Below are positions 61,299 to 64,000 of a DNA stretch of 64,000 bases, piece after piece (the first letter of the stretch is position 1; the number at the start of each line of letters is the position of its first letter). The position numbers were made by a program, and so were the translations under genes. The DNA is from Desulfovibrio sp. (GTDB lineage Bacteria > Desulfobacterota > Desulfovibrionia > Desulfovibrionales > Desulfovibrionaceae). The notes below the pieces were generated by a model. The model worked only from the letters and a program-made list of their open reading frames with translations. It did not search any database and was not told the DNA's origin. The DNA is taken from the NCBI GenBank assembly GCA_016218665.1, contig JACRDI010000009.1, positions 33,849-97,848 on the forward strand. The letters run 5' to 3'.

Positions 61299-62147
61299 CT
61301 ACAGGGCTTGGAGATACGCTTCGATCTCGTCAATGATGCTTTTCGGCGTGGAGGCGCCAGCAGTTAAGCCCATCCGCTTATATTGTAGTACGGCAGCTGT
61401 ACGCAGTTCGTCAACGGTTTCCACAAGAATGGTCGGTGTGCCCTGTTCCTCGATGACTTGCGACAGCCTGCGCGTGTTGCCGCTGGCCTTGCCGCCGGCG
61501 ACGATGACACAGTCACACTTGCCTGCCAGACGGATGGCCTCGCCCTGGCGCAGGCGGGTTGCGTCGCACACGGTCTCAAGCACCGGCAGCTCGCCGCCCA
61601 GGCGCTCGCGCAACTCCTCCTGGATCTGGATGAAGGCCTGGCGGTCCTGGGTGGTCTGCGCCGCCAGGAAGTAGTTCCTGGCCGGGTCCAGCACATGCCG
61701 GGCCAATTCGTCGCGCGTTTCGAAGACAAAGGCGTCTGCCCCGGCGTAGCTCAAAAGTCCGCGCACCTCGGGGTGGTCGTCCTCGCCGAAGAGCAGCAGG
61801 CTTTTCCCCGCCTCGGCCTCGGCCCCGATGAGCAACTGGGCGCGCTTGACCTTGGGGCAGGTGGCGTCCACCACCTCCACCCCGCGCTGCACAAGGGCTT
61901 CCTCGTGCTGGCGGGGAATGCCGTGGGCGCGGATGATGACCCTGCTGCCGGAGGGCAGCTCGTCCGTGGTTCTGGCCAGCCCCACGCCGCGCCGGGCATA
62001 GCGCTCCAGCACTTGCGGGTTGTGGATGAGCGGGCCGAGCATGAAGGTGGGGCGCTTGTCGGTTTCCTCAAGCAGGGCGTCGAGCTTCTTGAGGGCCAGG
62101 CCCACGCCCATGCAGAAGCCCGCCAGGCGGGCGCGAACGACTTCCAT
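61299..62147 (-). CDS. ispH: 4-hydroxy-3-methylbut-2-enyl diphosphate reductase IspH
   Basis: IspH is the last enzyme of the MEP isoprenoid pathway, making IPP and DMAPP with a [4Fe-4S] cluster. The 282-residue product has the three cluster cysteines at 12 (AGFCMGV), 97 (DATCPKV) and 194 (ETVCDAT). The active-site motifs RAHGIP, DDHPEVRG and ASGNTRRL are also present. The ATG at 62147 has GAGG upstream and opens on the family N-terminus, so the longer open frame is not used. Confidence 0.93.
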   Translation of the reverse strand: MEVVRARLAGFCMGVGLALKKLDALLEETDKRPTFMLGPLIHNPQVLERYARRGVGLARTTDELPSGSRVIIRAHGIPRQHEEALVQRGVEVVDATCPKVKRAQLLIGAEAEAGKSLLLFGEDDHPEVRGLLSYAGADAFVFETRDELARHVLDPARNYFLAAQTTQDRQAFIQIQEELRERLGGELPVLETVCDATRLRQGEAIRLAGKCDCVIVAGGKASGNTRRLSQVIEEQGTPTILVETVDELRTAAVLQYKRMGLTAGASTPKSIIDEIEAYLQAL

Positions 62148-62256
62148 GGAGACCTCGTGCACGGCATGTGCCGGCATGTGGTTGGAAAATATGGGAAACG
62201 AGCAGTACTTTGGCCCATGCCGGGGCGGGAGTCAACCGGGATGGGCGCGGCGGACG

Positions 62257-63270
62257 CTACAGCTGGGCCAGATCGGAGTGGTCCAGGGGCGCATCTTCGG
62301 CCTCCAGGTGGGCGATGCTCGCTGCCGTGGCCGCCAGTTCGTCCCAGTCCCGGCACTGCAGCAGGGCGTTGCGCAGGGCGCGGATGCCCGTGAAGCCCTT
62401 GGCGTAGCGCGGCAAAAACGAACGCAGGGCGCGGAAGGCGCGCGGCGTCCTGTCCAGCTCGCGGCAGAAGCGGATGTGCGTGAGCGCCGCCTCGGCCAGG
62501 GTGGCGGCGGTGCGCGGGGCGGGCTCGCGTCCGGCCCAGATGTCGCGCAGGCGCTGGAAGATCATGGGGTCGGTGAGGGCCCCGCGCGCGAACATGACGC
62601 CGGCGCAGCCGGTCTCCCGCAGGCACTGGGCCGCGTCCTCGGCTGTGAACAGGTCGCCGCTGGCCAGCACCGGGACGGTCACTGTGCGGGCCAGCTCGCC
62701 GATGGCCGCCCAGCGGGCTTTGCCCGTGAAGAGCTGCTTGGCCGTGCGGGGGTGCAGCGTCAGCCAGCCCGCGCCCAGGTCTTCAAGCCCGCGTCCGAGG
62801 TCGAGGAAATTCTCCTCGCCGGGCGTGAAGCCCAGGCGCATCTTCACGCCCACCTTGCCCGGGCCAGCGGCGCGCACCATGACCTCCACGATGCGCTTGA
62901 GCAGGTCCGGCCGGGACATCAGGGCCGAGCCCGAGCCGCTCTTGTTCACCTTGCGCACGGAGCAGCCCGCGTTCAGGTCGAAATGGGTGAAGCCGCGCTC
63001 AAGTAGGATGGGCATGGCCCGCTCGTAGATCTCCGGCTCCGCGCCGAAGAGCTGCACCACCAGCGGCGCGTCGGCCCCGGTGGTGGCCAGCAGGCGCTCG
63101 GTGCCGAAACCGCCGAAGACCAGCCCCTTGGCGCTCACCATCTCCGTTTCCGAGCAGGCCGCGCCATAGGCCCGGCACAAAGTGCGGAAGGGCAGGTCGG
63201 AATATCCGGCCAGGGGGGCCAGCCAGGGGGCGTCGGGCGCAAAGGGCAGCGTTGTGGCGTTTTGTGTCAT
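62257..63270 (-). CDS. tRNA-dihydrouridine synthase (Dus family)
   Basis: Dus enzymes reduce uridines in the tRNA D-loop using FMN. The 337-residue product has the family start (LAPLAGYSDLPFRTLCRAYG), the catalytic Cys motif (FDLNAGCSVRKVNKSGSGSALM) and the FMN-binding elements (VGVKMRLGF, ASGDLFTAED, VMFARGALTDP). DusB is the usual bacterial type and its order of motifs fits, but the subtype is not certain. The ATG at 63270 is chosen because similarity begins just after it; upstream codons are not protein-like. Confidence 0.88.
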   Translation of the reverse strand: MTQNATTLPFAPDAPWLAPLAGYSDLPFRTLCRAYGAACSETEMVSAKGLVFGGFGTERLLATTGADAPLVVQLFGAEPEIYERAMPILLERGFTHFDLNAGCSVRKVNKSGSGSALMSRPDLLKRIVEVMVRAAGPGKVGVKMRLGFTPGEENFLDLGRGLEDLGAGWLTLHPRTAKQLFTGKARWAAIGELARTVTVPVLASGDLFTAEDAAQCLRETGCAGVMFARGALTDPMIFQRLRDIWAGREPAPRTAATLAEAALTHIRFCRELDRTPRAFRALRSFLPRYAKGFTGIRALRNALLQCRDWDELAATAASIAHLEAEDAPLDHSDLAQL

Positions 63271-63360
63271 GGCAGGGGGGAAATAGGTGGGAATGGGCGC
63301 TTCGTCAAAGGGTAGTTTGCAGGGAAGCGCACTTTTTTTACGCGACGGACGGAAAACATG

Positions 63361-63389
63361 TTGACAAGGACCGGGCAAACAAAATAGAC
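63361..63389 (+). promoter_or_regulatory. Probable promoter of the tRNA-tuf operon
   Basis: TTGACA (63361-63366) is a perfect -35 box. After 17 bases comes ATAGAC, a poor -10; AATAGA one base earlier is similar. It lies about 100 bases before the first tRNA, as expected for this strongly expressed cluster. No other convincing site was seen. Confidence 0.45.
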
Positions 63390-63492
63390 AGAGCGGCCTC
63401 GGAAACGAGGGATTGCGGACGGCCCGGCGCCATCCGGGAGAACAAAGTCCTTGCAATCCGTGGGTGAAGCGCGTATGCGTCTTTGTTCACGC

Positions 63493-63568
63493 GCTGGCGT
63501 AGCTCAATGGCAGAGCAGCTGACTTGTAATCAGCAGGTTGCGGGTTCAAGTCCCATCGCCAGCTCCAG
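63493..63568 (+). tRNA. tRNA-Thr (TGT anticodon)
   Basis: A 76-base cloverleaf including encoded CCA is present. The acceptor strands are GCTGGCG and CGCCAGC, the anticodon stem-loop CTGACTTGTAATCAG reads TGT, and the T-arm GGGTTCAAGTCCC is intact. It is the first tRNA of a four-tRNA cluster before tuf. Confidence 0.95.
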
Positions 63569-63573
63569 TGAAT

Positions 63574-63659
63574 GGTGGGGTTCCCGAGTGGCCAAAGGGA
63601 ACAGACTGTAAATCTGTCGGCGTCAGCCTTCGGTGGTTCAAATCCACCCCCCACCACCA
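63574..63659 (+). tRNA. tRNA-Tyr (GTA anticodon)
   Basis: An 86-base cloverleaf with a long variable arm, as expected for tRNA-Tyr, and encoded CCA. The acceptor pairs GGTGGGG with CCCCACC. The anticodon loop in CAGACTGTAAATCTG reads GTA. The T-arm is GGTGGTTCAAATCCACC. It follows tRNA-Thr by five bases. Confidence 0.95.
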
Positions 63660-63729
63660 CTTTTACGCGGCAAGCAACGCTGTAGGAGGCAGGGCGTGTC
63701 CCTGGCCGCAGGGACTACGGATTCTGCAC

Positions 63730-63806
63730 GCGGGAATAGCTCAATTGGCTAGAGCATCAGCCTTCCAAGCTGAGGGTTGCGAGTTCGAGTCTCGTTTCCC
63801 GCTCCA
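63730..63806 (+). tRNA. tRNA-Gly (TCC anticodon)
   Basis: A 77-base cloverleaf with encoded CCA. The acceptor pairs GCGGGAA with TTCCCGC, the anticodon loop in CAGCCTTCCAAGCTG reads TCC, and the T-arm is GCGAGTTCGAGTCTCGT. It is the third tRNA of the cluster. Confidence 0.95.
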
Positions 63807-63841
63807 GTCCGCGCCAACGGAGCCTCCTAAGCGACGCTTAA

Positions 63842-63917
<76 letters not shown>

Positions 63918-63964
63918 CAACATCTTTTCTCGACAACCGCAGACCAGACACCAGGGGGTTGAAC

Positions 63965-64000
63965 ATGGGTAAGGCTAAATTCGAGCGCAAGAAGCCTCAC
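63965..64000 (+). CDS. tuf: Elongation factor Tu, 5' end (truncated by window edge)
   Basis: Only the first 12 codons are visible, starting with an ATG and reading MGKAKFERKKPH, the standard EF-Tu opening. The gene runs off the right edge. The order tRNA-Thr(TGT), Tyr(GTA), Gly(TCC), Thr(GGT), tuf is the classic thrU-tyrU-glyT-thrT-tufB arrangement, which supports the assignment. EF-Tu delivers aminoacyl-tRNA to the ribosome. Confidence 0.88.
   Translation, partial: MGKAKFERKKPH

Overview
The window is a GC-rich chromosome segment that looks like a sulfate-reducing deltaproteobacterium of the Desulfovibrionaceae type. The inference rests on gene content: an anaerobic class III ribonucleotide reductase, a CobN-type chelatase with ChlI/ChlD subunits, an ActP/DUF485 symporter pair beside a CBS-DUF294 protein, a NapH-like polyferredoxin, HypF, CheV, sigma-54-like promoters and a short RdgC-like protein. 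No rRNA or species-diagnostic gene is present, so the family is inferred, not proven.

0-17 kb is a cobalamin and metal region. It holds the 3' part of a cobN-like chelatase, an AAA ATPase (ChlI type), a fused AAA-VWA subunit (ChlD type), an exported DsrE-like protein and an extremely His-rich small protein. Then come nrdD-nrdG on the minus strand and, divergently, a TonB receptor (btuB-like), cbiZ, btuF, btuC, btuD and a tonB-like gene split by a frameshift. The nrdD/btuB intergenic region contains two divergent cobalamin riboswitches, one per operon. The simplest reading is that cobalamin shuts off both its own import and the B12-independent reductase.

17-30.6 kb is an accessory island whose middle is less GC-rich than its surroundings. 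It starts with an iteron-like inverted repeat, three unrecognised genes (one encoding a membrane-anchored Ser/Asp repeat protein) and a long imperfect hairpin. Two anti-phage defence systems follow, both on the minus strand: an AAA ATPase plus subtilisin-like protease pair (ietAS type) and a TerB / BrxD-like ATPase / helicase trio (Shango type). The right edge coincides with a fragment matching the 5' half of tRNA-Leu(TAA), which looks like an integration scar. No integrase or transposase was found.

30.6-54 kb is ordinary accessory chromosome: an orphan YcaO protein, a diguanylate cyclase, the acetate-type symporter unit, a GT9 glycosyltransferase followed by two small genes behind a good sigma-54-type promoter, a tandem-ATPase ABC protein, a DUF362 protein, hypF, an RlmI-like methyltransferase, a polyferredoxin, an RdgC-like gene, an SGNH esterase and a CgeB-like glycosyltransferase. 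53.5-64 kb is housekeeping: rlmE, yebC, ruvCAB, tatA, a soluble MgtE-like regulator coupled to an NRAMP-related transporter with altered metal-site motifs, cheV, ispH, a dus gene, then the classic Thr-Tyr-Gly-Thr tRNA cluster leading into tuf.
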